Shown here piece after piece: positions 16,898-25,698 of a stretch of DNA of 64,000 nt. Position 1 is the first letter of the stretch. Each line of letters begins with the position of its first letter. The DNA comes from BOG-908 sp963850605 (lineage in GTDB: Bacteria; Pseudomonadota; Alphaproteobacteria; Acetobacterales; Acetobacteraceae). The stretch is from assembly GCA_963850605.1 (NCBI GenBank), contig CAWKLX010000002.1, positions 1-64,000 on the forward strand, written 5' to 3'. Both the position numbers and the translations under genes were made by a program. Below the pieces are notes generated by a model. That model had not been told where the DNA came from and did no database searches. It saw only the letters and a list, made by a program, of their open reading frames with translations.

Positions 16898-18385
16898 TCA
16901 AGCAGCGTCGGACATTGCCCGCCGCACCTCTGCCTCGTGCAACGCCTCATCCGCGCGGGCCCGGGCCGGACTCCACCGGCCCTTCATCACGAACACCAAG
17001 GCAACGAACGCTAGCGCTCCCAGCCCGCACACCCGATACCAGGCTTGCCACTGCCCAGGCGCCATCATTGCCGCGCGGGCGATGTCGCGCATAGAAGCCG
17101 CCAGTTCCGGCGGGATGGCCGCGCCGGCCGCGCGCAGCGCGTTGAAGCGCGCCAGAGTCGGCGGCGCCTCCACCAGCGGTGTTACCGTGTCGATCACATG
17201 CGGCAGCGCCAGGAACGAGGCGGTCACGATCAGGCGCAGCAGCCAGCCCCACACCGCCAGGCCGGTGGCGGTCAGCGCCGGGTTATGCGCCTCCACCGTC
17301 TCCGTAAAACTCGCCATCCATGTGGCGTACCCGCCGCCCATCAGCACCGCGATCGAGGCACCGATCACCGCCATGACAAAATAGCTCGGCGTGCCGCCGA
17401 TATGCATCCCCATGAACCCGAAAATCAGCGCGGCCGATCCCAGACCGCCGGCCAGCATGAACGGTTTGCGCACACGCACGCGGTCCGACCACACGCCCGC
17501 CACGATCAGCGCCGCGGCATTGGCCGCCCAGCTCCAATTCAGAAGTGAATTGGCGCGCGCGGGCGTGAACCCGAACACCGTCACCAGATAGATCACGCCG
17601 AACGCAACCGTGGTGTAATACACCAGCAGCAACAGCGAGACGCCCAGCGCCGACCCCACGATGTCCGCCCGCAGCATCTGCAGCCACGGATTGCGCGGAT
17701 TGGTATCGACCAGGCCCGCCGCCGCCCGTGCTTCGACCAGCGCGCGGTCACGCTCGCTGACCATCACCTGGTCGCGCAACGCCGGCCGCAACTCGCGCAA
17801 CACAAAGAACGCGACCGCCCAGACCGCGAGGCAGAACACGCCGCAAAACACATACTGGCTGCGCCAGTCCGGATGGCTGGGCAGTGTGGCGCTGTTGACC
17901 GCACTGGTCGCGAGACTGCCCAGCACCGGCCCCACCGTCCAGAACCCCATGGCGGTCGCCCGCCCCACCTGCGGCGAGAAATCGCGGATCAGCGCCGGCG
18001 TGGCGACCAGGATGATGCCCTCGACGAAGCCGATGACCACACCCAGCGCTGCATATTCAAACCGCGTGTGCACCATGGGCACGCCCACCGCGATCAGCAG
18101 CGCCACCACCAGCAGCCCGCCCACCACCAGATTGGCCCGGCCGAACCGGTCCGACAGCCCGGCCAGCAGCGAGGCAAATGCGCCGAGCGCGTTGGCCAGC
18201 GCCAGCGACCCCACAAGATAGCCGAACGAGATGTGCAGCTCGCGCATCACCAGCGGCGTCACCCCGCCGCCTACATACAGCGCATAGTAGAGTGCCACCG
18301 TGATCAGAACGACCAGCCCGAGCTGCACACGGCGCACGGACGGCGAGGGATAGTGATCGAGCTGGCGATCCCAGAATCGTTTCAA
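16898..18385 (-). CDS. MFS transporter
   Basis: A major facilitator protein of about 495 residues with about twelve membrane segments and a long central loop. The motif-A-like sequence LAGLSDRFGRANLVVGG lies between segments 2 and 3. The proton- or solute-coupled substrate is unknown. The TTG start at 18385 is favoured: AGGAG lies seven bases upstream and TTGA overlaps the stop of the thioesterase gene by four bases. It is the last gene of the five-gene minus-strand operon that begins with uvrD. The 148 bases after its stop contain no recognisable gene. Confidence 0.85.
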   Translation of the reverse strand: MKRFWDRQLDHYPSPSVRRVQLGLVVLITVALYYALYVGGGVTPLVMRELHISFGYLVGSLALANALGAFASLLAGLSDRFGRANLVVGGLLVVALLIAVGVPMVHTRFEYAALGVVIGFVEGIILVATPALIRDFSPQVGRATAMGFWTVGPVLGSLATSAVNSATLPSHPDWRSQYVFCGVFCLAVWAVAFFVLRELRPALRDQVMVSERDRALVEARAAAGLVDTNPRNPWLQMLRADIVGSALGVSLLLLVYYTTVAFGVIYLVTVFGFTPARANSLLNWSWAANAAALIVAGVWSDRVRVRKPFMLAGGLGSAALIFGFMGMHIGGTPSYFVMAVIGASIAVLMGGGYATWMASFTETVEAHNPALTATGLAVWGWLLRLIVTASFLALPHVIDTVTPLVEAPPTLARFNALRAAGAAIPPELAASMRDIARAAMMAPGQWQAWYRVCGLGALAFVALVFVMKGRWSPARARADEALHEAEVRRAMSDAA

Positions 18386-18852
18386 CGTCCCGCTCCTGCG
18401 TTTTCCGGCACGCTGGAACCGGCCGAGGGGACATACGTCTCCATCCCCGCGCGCACCACGTCCGGTATTGCCACTGCAAGCCGCGTCTTCCGGCCGATCA
18501 CGACCAAAGTCGTGACAGACGTCGCCGCGCACCGGTCACCGTCGAAGATCGCGCTCCCGACAGCGAAGGATGTGTTGCCGATGCGGAGCAGGCGTGACCC
18601 GATGTCGACCTCCGCCGGCCAGTGCAGCTCGCCGCGGTAGTCGATTTCTATGCGTCGCATCACGACCAGAACGTCATCCGGCATGTTGGCGATCACCCCG
18701 CTGCGCGTGTAGTTGACCCGGCCGCCCTCGAACAACGCGGCGAAAGCCACGTTGTTGATATGGCCGATCATGTCCGTGTCGGAAAAGCGCAGCTTCTCCT
18801 GATACCAGTAGCTGAACGAGGCACGTTGGGTGAGATCGATTTCGCTGCTCAC
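18382..18852 (-). CDS. Acyl-CoA thioesterase (4HBT hotdog fold)
   Basis: A 156-residue single-domain hotdog thioesterase. The active-site helix region is LRFSDTDMIGHINN near residues 21-34, with the Asp typical of the YbgC/4HBT group and the following GHINN. Such enzymes hydrolyse short- or medium-chain acyl-CoA. The C-terminal 25 residues are an extra Ser/Pro-rich tail. The GTG start overlaps the pepP stop and its own stop overlaps the MFS start, so it is coupled on both sides. The substrate is unknown. Confidence 0.8.
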   Translation of the reverse strand: MSSEIDLTQRASFSYWYQEKLRFSDTDMIGHINNVAFAALFEGGRVNYTRSGVIANMPDDVLVVMRRIEIDYRGELHWPAEVDIGSRLLRIGNTSFAVGSAIFDGDRCAATSVTTLVVIGRKTRLAVAIPDVVRAGMETYVPSAGSSVPENAGAGR

Positions 18853-20630
18853 GCTGCCACCTCGGCCAGCGGCGCACAGGCCTGGCGCAGCCAGTCCCGC
18901 ACCGGCACGTCAAGCTGTGGCCCGACCTGCGCCAGCACGCGTGCATGATAGTTGTCGAGCCACGCACGCTCGGTGCCGGTCAACAGGGCCGGCTCGATCA
19001 GCACCCGGTCGAACGGCGCCCAGGTGAGCGTTTCGAAGCGCAAAAACTTTTTCGCCGTGCCGGGAATGCCCGCATCGCGCACCAGAACCAGATTCTCCAG
19101 TCTTATCCCGTACTCTCCGGGCAGATAGAATCCCGGTTCGTTCGACATGATCATGCCTTCGGCCAGCGGCGCCGGCCGCAGATGCGGCGAAATCGAGGCT
19201 GGGCCTTCATGCACGGACAGGAAACTGCCCACGCCATGCCCGGTGCCGTGGTCGAAATCCAGCCCCGCCTGCCACAGGGCGGCACGCGAAAACGCGTCCA
19301 GCCTGACACCGGCCACACCTTCGGGAAACACGAGTTCGGCGATTGCGATATGGCCCTTCAGCACGCGGGTATAGCGTTCCCGCAGCTCGGCGGTCGGCAG
19401 GCTGGGCCCGGTCCAAATTGTGCGCGTCACATCCGTCGTGCCATCCAGATACTGGCCGCCGCTATCGATCAGATACACTTCGTCCGGCAGGATCGCGCGG
19501 TCCGTTGCCGCCGACACACGATAATGCATGATCGCGCCGTGCTCGCCGGCGGCCGAGATGGCGGGAAAGCTCTCGCCGCGAAACAGATCCCCCTCCGCGC
19601 GGTAACGCAGAAGCTGCGCGGCCGCCGACATCTCCGTTTCGTGCCCCGCCGCACTTTCCACCCAATGCAGGAAGCGGCACAGCGCCACCGCATCGCGCGC
19701 CTGCGCCGCGCGCGCGCCCGCCTGCTCTGCCGCGTTCTTCGATGCTTTCAGCACCAGACACGGATCCTGCCCGGCCACGAGTTTTGCGCCCGCGTCACGC
19801 AGCCGTTCTGAAAACCAGGCCGGCGCACCCGCCGCATCCAGCCGCACGCGCCTACCGGCAAGCGCGGCCAACGCGCCCGGCAAAGCCTCGCGGGGCGCGC
19901 ACGCGACGCGGTTGCCCAGCCATGCACGCGTCGCTTCCGGTAGTTTCTCGGGCGCCATGAACAGCTCGGCGCCACCATCATCGTGCACGATCGCAAAACC
20001 CAGCGACACCGGCACGGACGCAATATCGCAACCACGGATGTTGAGCAGCCAGGCCAACGAAGCCGGATCGCTCAGCACCACGGCCGCGCATCTGTCGGCC
20101 CGTAACGCCTCTGCGACCTGCGTGCGCTTTTCTTCCGACGTCGCCCCCGCATAGGCCACATCGTACGGTTCGGCGGGTGCCGCGGGCGGTGGCGGACGAC
20201 CCTCCTGCCATGCCACGTCGATCGGGTTCTTGTCGGCCGCCACCAGCGTCAGCCCGGCCTCGCGATAGCGCGTCAGCGCATCGTCGCTCATCAGCCAAGG
20301 GTCGTAGCCGACGCGCGCGCCGTCTTTGAGACGCGCGGCGACATAGGCGGGCGGCGGCTGCTCCACGAGATGCAGACGCTCCCACAGCTCGGCATCCGTC
20401 TCGCTCGCCAATTGCAGCACATATCGCCCATCGCTCCACACGGCTGCATGGTCGGCGAACACGCAGGCCAAGCCGGCGCTCCCCGTAAAACCCGTCAGCC
20501 AGGCCAGCCGCTCCGCCGATGGTGGAACGTACTCACCCAGATGCTCGTCCGCGCGCGGCACAAGGAAAGCGTCCAGACCCAGGTGCTGCATTTCGGCACG
20601 CACCGCGGAGAGCCGTTCGGCAAAATTCAT
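18849..20630 (-). CDS. pepP: Xaa-Pro aminopeptidase (M24B)
   Basis: A 593-residue three-domain aminopeptidase P that removes an N-terminal residue preceding proline. Two creatinase-like N-terminal domains (residues about 1-300) precede the pita-bread catalytic domain. Metal-site motifs are visible: DSGGQYLDGTTDVTRT (two Asp), HGTGHGVGSFLSVHEGP (His) and NEPGFYLPGEYGIRLEN (two Glu). The length and domain plan match the long cytosolic APP1-type enzymes. The ATG at 20630 forms an ATGA overlap with the prmA stop and begins the conserved MNFAERL. Confidence 0.9.
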   Translation of the reverse strand: MNFAERLSAVRAEMQHLGLDAFLVPRADEHLGEYVPPSAERLAWLTGFTGSAGLACVFADHAAVWSDGRYVLQLASETDAELWERLHLVEQPPPAYVAARLKDGARVGYDPWLMSDDALTRYREAGLTLVAADKNPIDVAWQEGRPPPPAAPAEPYDVAYAGATSEEKRTQVAEALRADRCAAVVLSDPASLAWLLNIRGCDIASVPVSLGFAIVHDDGGAELFMAPEKLPEATRAWLGNRVACAPREALPGALAALAGRRVRLDAAGAPAWFSERLRDAGAKLVAGQDPCLVLKASKNAAEQAGARAAQARDAVALCRFLHWVESAAGHETEMSAAAQLLRYRAEGDLFRGESFPAISAAGEHGAIMHYRVSAATDRAILPDEVYLIDSGGQYLDGTTDVTRTIWTGPSLPTAELRERYTRVLKGHIAIAELVFPEGVAGVRLDAFSRAALWQAGLDFDHGTGHGVGSFLSVHEGPASISPHLRPAPLAEGMIMSNEPGFYLPGEYGIRLENLVLVRDAGIPGTAKKFLRFETLTWAPFDRVLIEPALLTGTERAWLDNYHARVLAQVGPQLDVPVRDWLRQACAPLAEVAA

Positions 20631-21502
20631 GATCTTAGAACCATCGTCGCCCAATCCCCCTCGCGAAGCACGCGCTCCAGCCGCAATCCCTGCCGCCGGT
20701 GTGCGGCCAGCACCATGCGCATTTGGCCCACCAGCAGCCCCGACAAGATCACCGTCCCGCCCGGCGCCAGATGCGCGGCCAGATCGCGCGCCATCGAAGA
20801 CAACGGCCGCGCCAGGATATTCGCCATTACCAAATGAAATTTTTCCACACGCCCGACACCCTGCCAGCCATGGCCCAACCTTGCCATCACGCGGCCGCGC
20901 AGCCCGTTGAGAACCGCATTCTGACGCGTCACCCGCACCGACCACGGATCGTTATCCACCGCCAGCACGCGCCGGTGCAGCAAGGCCGCCGCACCCATCG
21001 CCAGAATGCCGGAACCGCATCCCATATCCACCAGGCGGCGCGGCCGGCGATACGCCACGCCCTCCAGCGCGCGCAAACAGCCGCGTGTCGAGCCGTGTTC
21101 GCCGGACCCGAAGGCCAGCCCGGCATCCACCGTCAGCGTCACGCGCCCCGTCCGCCGGCGAGCACCCACATGCGCGCCGCGTATCGCGAATCGCCGGCCG
21201 ACCAACTGTTCCGGAAACGCATCGTACACGCGCGCCAGCCAGCCATCCGCCTCGGTCGCGGCACGCTGCAGCGGCACCGCAACGCCGCTGATGACGGCGG
21301 CCACGGCCAAGCCGGACGCCAACGCCTCCTCGGCCTCACCGACCGCTTTGACACCTTCGACACGCCAGGTCGCCCCGGAATCCTCGGCTTCGAAGATTCC
21401 CACGGCCGAGCAAGCCTGCGAGATCGCCGCCTCATACGCGTCGATGGCGGCGCGCGGAACCACGACCGAGACCGTTTCCAGCAAGCCCGCGTGGCGCTTC
21501 AC
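20627..21502 (-). CDS. prmA: Ribosomal protein L11 methyltransferase
   Basis: A 291-residue SAM-dependent methyltransferase that trimethylates ribosomal protein L11. An N-terminal substrate-recognition domain (about residues 1-110) is followed by a Rossmann-type methyltransferase with the SAM motif VDMGCGSGILAMGA near residues 157-170 and the post-motif MANILARPL near 228. The GTG start overlaps the uvrD stop and the stop overlaps pepP. Length is normal. Confidence 0.88.
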   Translation of the reverse strand: MKRHAGLLETVSVVVPRAAIDAYEAAISQACSAVGIFEAEDSGATWRVEGVKAVGEAEEALASGLAVAAVISGVAVPLQRAATEADGWLARVYDAFPEQLVGRRFAIRGAHVGARRRTGRVTLTVDAGLAFGSGEHGSTRGCLRALEGVAYRRPRRLVDMGCGSGILAMGAAALLHRRVLAVDNDPWSVRVTRQNAVLNGLRGRVMARLGHGWQGVGRVEKFHLVMANILARPLSSMARDLAAHLAPGGTVILSGLLVGQMRMVLAAHRRQGLRLERVLREGDWATMVLRS

Positions 21503-23673
21503 ACTTTTTCCACGAAACGGTCCATCACCCGCTTCTGGCCCGCATGTTCGAACACCACGTCCAGCTTATCGTCGTCGCTGGCGGTCACCTCGCCATAGCC
21601 GAATTTTTCGTGGAACACGCGCGCACCCACGCCGATCTTTTCCACCCGCGCCGGCCGTCCCGCCTGCTCCCACGCCTCGGTGCGCCGCGCCACCAGTGGA
21701 CCGCCGGAAAACACGGACGGCGCCAACATGCGCGCATCCCGTGCCAATGCCGCCGATCCCGCGCGTTCCACGTGAGCCTCGGGCAACTCGTCGACGAAAC
21801 GGCTGGGAATGGAGCTTTGCCAATTCGCATAGATACGTCGATTGGCCGCGTAGCTCACGATCGCGCGCTTGCGCGCGCGCGTCAGCCCGACATAGGCAAG
21901 ACGCCGCTCTTCCTCCAGACCCTTGGTGCCGCTTTCGTCCATGGTGCGCTGGCTCGGGAACATCCCCTCCTCCCAACCGGGCAAAAACACCGTGTCGAAT
22001 TCCAGCCCCTTCGCGGCGTGCAAAGTCATCAGGCTGATACGGTCGGCATCCGCCTGCTCCTCGTTCTCCATCACCAATGACACGTGATCCAAAAACCCGT
22101 TCAGGTTCTCGTAATCAGCCATCGCGCGCACAAGCTCTTTCAAATTCTCCAGCCGCCCGGGCGCCTCGATGGACCTGTCCTGGCGCCACATCTCGGTGTA
22201 GCCGCTCTCATCCAGCATGGTCGCCATCGTCACGATATGGCCGTCCGTCTCCAGCAGGCGCCGCCACCGCTCGAAGCCCGCCGCAAGCTCACGCATCGCC
22301 TCCCGCGGCTTGCCTTTCAAGCCGCCGGAGGATGCCAGTTGCGCGGCGGCAATCGACAATGCGATGCCCTGCTCGCGCGCCGCCGCATGCACAGTGCGTA
22401 GCGCCGCATCCCCCATGCCGCGACGCGGCAGATTGACAATGCGCTCGAACGCCAAATCGTCGCTGGGCTGCCGCAATACGCGCGCGTACGCGATAGCGTC
22501 CCGAATCTCCGCGCGTTCGTAAAACCGCAGCCCGCCTACCACCCGATACGGGATGGCCAGCGTGATCATCCGCTCCTCGAACGCGCGCGTCTGGAACCCG
22601 GCACGCACCAGTATCGCCATGTCCGACAGTTTATGCCTGTCCCGGTGCAGCCGCTCCACGCGCTCGCCCACCATGCGCGCTTCCTCATCGGAGTCCCACA
22701 GGCTGACGACGCTGACCTTCTCACCTGCCGCATCCCGCAACCCGGACCGCAACGTTTTCCCCAACCGCCCCGCATTATTGGCAATCAGGCCCGCCGCCGC
22801 CGCCAGGATCGGCGCAGTCGAGCGATAATTCTGTTCCAGCCGCACAATCCGCGCACCCTCGAAATCATGCTCGAATTTCAGGATGTTTTCGACTTCGGCG
22901 CCGCGCCAGGAATAGATCGACTGGTCGTCATCCCCCACGCAACAGATATTCTTGTGCGATTGTGCCAGCAGCCGCAGCCAAAGGTACTGGACCACATTCG
23001 TGTCCTGATACTCGTCAACCAGAATGTAGCGGAACGCGCGGTGATACTGCGCCAGCACATCAGGCTGCGTGCGCAGTATCTCCGTCGTGTGCAGCAGCAG
23101 GTCGCCGAAATCGGCCGCGTTCAGCGCGCGCAGCCGCTGCTGGTACATGGAAAAAATCTCGCGCATGCGGCCATGGGCGAAGTCGTTCTCTTCCGAAACC
23201 GGCACGCGCTCCGGCGTGTAGCCACGATCCTTCCAGCGCTGGATGATGCCCATGACGGCCGGTGGCACCCACCGCTTGGCGTCGATGCGCAGCGCTTCCA
23301 TCACCTGTTTCAGCAGGCGCGTCTGGTCGTCGGTGTCCAATATGGAAAAATTCGAGGTCAGCCCGACGTGCTGCGCATGCCTGCGCAGCATGCGGGCGCA
23401 CAGCGCGTGAAACGTGCCGAGCCACAGCCCCTCGGCCGGTTGTCCCAGCAGCGCGCTCACCCGCTCGCGCATCTCGCGCGCGGCCTTGTTGGTGAAGGTC
23501 ACCGCCAGCACCTGGTTGGGGAACGCGCGCCGCGTCAGCAGGATATGGGCGAAGCGCGTGGTCAGCACGCGGGTCTTGCCGGTGCCGGCGCCGGCCAGCA
23601 CCAGCAGCGGCCCATCCACGGTTTCCACCGCCAGGCGCTGCTCTGCGTTCAATGTGTCCAAATAGTCGGTCAT
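21499..23673 (-). CDS. uvrD: ATP-dependent DNA helicase UvrD/PcrA
   Basis: A 724-residue superfamily 1A helicase with 3'-5' polarity that acts in nucleotide excision and mismatch repair. Motif Q/I is LNAEQRLAVETVDGP and GAGTGKTRVL near residues 10-45, motif II is VDEYQDTN, motif III is GDDDQSIYSWRGA, motif IV is LEQNYRSTAPIL, motif V is LMTLHAAKGLEFDTVFL and motif VI is VGLTRARKRA. The Tudor-like C-terminal domain follows. The start at 23673 gives the standard opening TDYLDTLNAEQ. The gene has no SOS box in front of it. It is the first gene of the overlapping operon with prmA, pepP, the thioesterase and the MFS gene. Confidence 0.93.
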   Translation of the reverse strand: MTDYLDTLNAEQRLAVETVDGPLLVLAGAGTGKTRVLTTRFAHILLTRRAFPNQVLAVTFTNKAAREMRERVSALLGQPAEGLWLGTFHALCARMLRRHAQHVGLTSNFSILDTDDQTRLLKQVMEALRIDAKRWVPPAVMGIIQRWKDRGYTPERVPVSEENDFAHGRMREIFSMYQQRLRALNAADFGDLLLHTTEILRTQPDVLAQYHRAFRYILVDEYQDTNVVQYLWLRLLAQSHKNICCVGDDDQSIYSWRGAEVENILKFEHDFEGARIVRLEQNYRSTAPILAAAAGLIANNAGRLGKTLRSGLRDAAGEKVSVVSLWDSDEEARMVGERVERLHRDRHKLSDMAILVRAGFQTRAFEERMITLAIPYRVVGGLRFYERAEIRDAIAYARVLRQPSDDLAFERIVNLPRRGMGDAALRTVHAAAREQGIALSIAAAQLASSGGLKGKPREAMRELAAGFERWRRLLETDGHIVTMATMLDESGYTEMWRQDRSIEAPGRLENLKELVRAMADYENLNGFLDHVSLVMENEEQADADRISLMTLHAAKGLEFDTVFLPGWEEGMFPSQRTMDESGTKGLEEERRLAYVGLTRARKRAIVSYAANRRIYANWQSSIPSRFVDELPEAHVERAGSAALARDARMLAPSVFSGGPLVARRTEAWEQAGRPARVEKIGVGARVFHEKFGYGEVTASDDDKLDVVFEHAGQKRVMDRFVEKV

Positions 23674-23748
23674 GCATCCGTCGGCCGTGATCCGTGCGAC
23701 CATAGGCGACCGCCGAACACCCCGAAACCCCGCCCCCCAGGATCACCC

Positions 23749-24270
23749 ATGCGCCTCGCCCTCTGCGCCGCCCTGGCGCTCGCCGCCTGCGGCCATAAAC
23801 CGGTCGCCTCCTTTGCCGGCACCACGCCACCCTTCGACGCCATTACCTTCTGGACCGGCCATCACCGCAGTTTTGGGGTGATCGAAAACCGCGGCGGCGC
23901 CCCGACCGATACCGTGGTCACCGATTGTGTCGGCACCCCCGAACCGGATGGCTCGCTGCACATGGTGCAAACCCTGACCCTAGGCGACGGCACGGTGCAG
24001 CACCGGGACTGGCACCTGCGCCGCACCGCGCCTGGCGCGTTCACCGCCACCGCCAACGACATGGTGGGCGAGGCGCAGGGGGTGGCTGCCGGCCGGGTGT
24101 TCCACTGGAGCTGGGTGCTGGCGCTCTCGCCCGGCAATCCGCTGAAGAACATCACCATGGACCAGTGGATGTATCTTTACGACACGGGCGCGATGATGAA
24201 CCACACGACAATTCGAAAACTGGGCGTCACGGTCGCACAGGTGTCGGAGATGTTTCAGCCGTTACCCTGA
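23749..24270 (+). CDS. DUF3833 family lipoprotein
   Basis: A 173-residue exported lipoprotein. The signal sequence ends in a lipobox (ALAACG), with Cys near residue 14. The body has the DUF3833 pattern: FWTGHHRSFGVIENRGG, a conserved Cys in TDCVG, LTLGDGTVQHRDWHLRR, then AFTATANDMVGEAQG and HWSWVLAL. The function of the family is unknown; related proteins have a lipocalin-like strand pattern. It is divergent from uvrD (75-base gap) and its 3' end overlaps the convergent TetR gene by 16 bases. Confidence 0.8.
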   Translation: MRLALCAALALAACGHKPVASFAGTTPPFDAITFWTGHHRSFGVIENRGGAPTDTVVTDCVGTPEPDGSLHMVQTLTLGDGTVQHRDWHLRRTAPGAFTATANDMVGEAQGVAAGRVFHWSWVLALSPGNPLKNITMDQWMYLYDTGAMMNHTTIRKLGVTVAQVSEMFQPLP

Positions 24271-24854
24271 GCGGCGGGCCGGTCGATCAACACTTCGGCC
24301 GCGTGACGGACCCCCGCCACGATCTCGTCCCTGAGCGCCGCGTCCTGCACCGCGCGGGCGACGGATACGCCGCCAGTCAGGAGCGACAAGAGGGCAATCG
24401 CGTCGCGTCGGTTGTCGGCATCCGTTCCCTGTTCCATGCCGGACGCCGCCGCCTCGATCACGCCGCGCAACTCGCGTTCGAAAGCGGAGCGCGACGCTTC
24501 GTCGGAGCGCGCCACCTCCACGGCAAGGTTTTGCAGCGCGCAGCTCTCGCCCATATCGCAATCGACGCGGTCACCCATGTAGATATCGACGAGGCCCCGC
24601 CGCCAGTCATCTGCGCGTGTGCCACGCAATTGCTCGATGCCCGCGCGCAAATCCTGCATGCCGGCCACAACCGCTTGGCGGAACGCCGCCGCCTTGGACG
24701 TGAAGTGCGCGTAGAAGGCACCCGAGGTCACACCGGCTTCCTTAGCCAGGCCGTCCACGCCCACACCACCATAGCCGTGCCGCCGGAACACCCTTCCCGC
24801 ACTCGCCAGGATCCGGGCGTGGCTCTCCTCTTTTTTCCCAGCCTTGTGGGCCAT
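24255..24854 (-). CDS. TetR family transcriptional regulator
   Basis: A 199-residue repressor. The helix-turn-helix is at residues about 12-57 (RILASAGRVFRRHGYGGVGV, then LAKEAGVTSGAFYAHF). The remaining helical ligand-binding domain contains two Cys (VDCDMGESCA). The gene is divergent from the duplicated YdhR-like gene, and the gap between them carries three CGGTCGTTAT-type half-sites, so it most likely represses that gene and itself (inference). The effector is unknown; the two Cys could sense electrophiles or oxidants. Confidence 0.88.
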   Translation of the reverse strand: MAHKAGKKEESHARILASAGRVFRRHGYGGVGVDGLAKEAGVTSGAFYAHFTSKAAAFRQAVVAGMQDLRAGIEQLRGTRADDWRRGLVDIYMGDRVDCDMGESCALQNLAVEVARSDEASRSAFERELRGVIEAAASGMEQGTDADNRRDAIALLSLLTGGVSVARAVQDAALRDEIVAGVRHAAEVLIDRPAAQGNG

Positions 24855-24867
24855 AATCCGTCCTCCA

Positions 24868-24934
24868 TAACGACCGCTACTCGGTCATTGACAAAATAGC
24901 GGTCGTTATCTATCTCCGCATCACGGTCGTTATA
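24868..24934. promoter_or_regulatory. Operator cluster between TetR and YdhR-like genes
   Basis: ATAACGACCGCTA (24868-24880) is an exact inverted repeat of TAGCGGTCGTTAT (24898-24910). A further copy of CGGTCGTTAT occurs at 24925-24934, 24 bases from the previous one. A tighter dyad GACCG-N5-CGGTC lies at 24873-24887. The spacing and symmetry fit binding by TetR dimers over both divergent promoters. Confidence 0.7.
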
Positions 24935-24992
24935 TCGGCGTCCGTGATGCCGCGGAAAGGTGCACCGGCATCCCTCTTGAAAGGGTCACGTC

Positions 24993-25622
24993 ATGGCAAA
25001 GGCATTCCTCTACACCGAGCTGCAAATCTCGATCCCGTTCGAGCAGGCGCCCTGGCGCGCGCTGAACCCGATCATCGCGGCCCAACCCGGTTTTCGGAAC
25101 AAAACCTGGCTCTCGGGCGTGCAGAACCAGTCGCTCGGCGGTCTGTACGAGTTTGACTCGATCGCGCATGCCAAGGCGTTCGCCATCGCCTACTTTCCCG
25201 GCGAGGCACGCAAGTTCGGCGTGGCTTTGACCACGCGCGTATTCGACGGCGAGGTGGTGGAGGAAGCCAGCCGCGGCCTGAACTCGGTCCATTTCGGCGG
25301 CGTCGTCAGCCAGATGCCCGGCGCTTTCGTCTATACCGAAGCGCAGATCGCGTCCGAGTTCGACGCAGCGCCCTGGCGCAGCATGAACCCGGTCCTGAAG
25401 ACCCAGCCGGGCTTGTTGCACAAGACTTGGCTGTCCGGTGTGCAGACGGGCTCGGTAGGCGGGTTCTACGCCTTCGACACTGTCGAGCACGCCAGGCTGT
25501 TCGTGACCGAGTATTTTCCGACAGAGGCGGCCCGGCTCGACGTAGCCCATACCACGCGCCTGTTCGACGCGGCCGCGGTGGCAGAGGCCAGCCGCGCGCT
25601 GCACTCGCAGTTCTTCAGCTGA
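24993..25622 (+). CDS. Internally duplicated YdhR-like (dimeric alpha/beta barrel) protein
   Basis: The 209-residue protein is two fused copies of a domain of about 100 residues. Copy one (1-103) and copy two (about 106-208) share APWR.(L/M)NP, a following QPG, KTWLSGVQ, S.GG.Y.FD, YFP.EA and TTR(V/F)FD. Each resembles the YdhR family, small dimeric barrel proteins proposed to be monooxygenases. Fusion would make a single-chain pseudo-dimer. It is probably controlled by the divergent TetR protein and its operators. The substrate is unknown. Confidence 0.75.
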   Translation: MAKAFLYTELQISIPFEQAPWRALNPIIAAQPGFRNKTWLSGVQNQSLGGLYEFDSIAHAKAFAIAYFPGEARKFGVALTTRVFDGEVVEEASRGLNSVHFGGVVSQMPGAFVYTEAQIASEFDAAPWRSMNPVLKTQPGLLHKTWLSGVQTGSVGGFYAFDTVEHARLFVTEYFPTEAARLDVAHTTRLFDAAAVAEASRALHSQFFS

Positions 25623-25698
25623 CCGGCGGAGGCGGGCGCGTGCAGGCGCCCGCCACAGGCGGTTTTCATCCCAGCCCGACCCGCGTACAACTCGGGCG

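Noticed and set aside
22633..23748. In-frame extension of the DUF3833 ORF far upstream
   Set aside because: It is antisense to uvrD; the lipoprotein signal starts at 23749.
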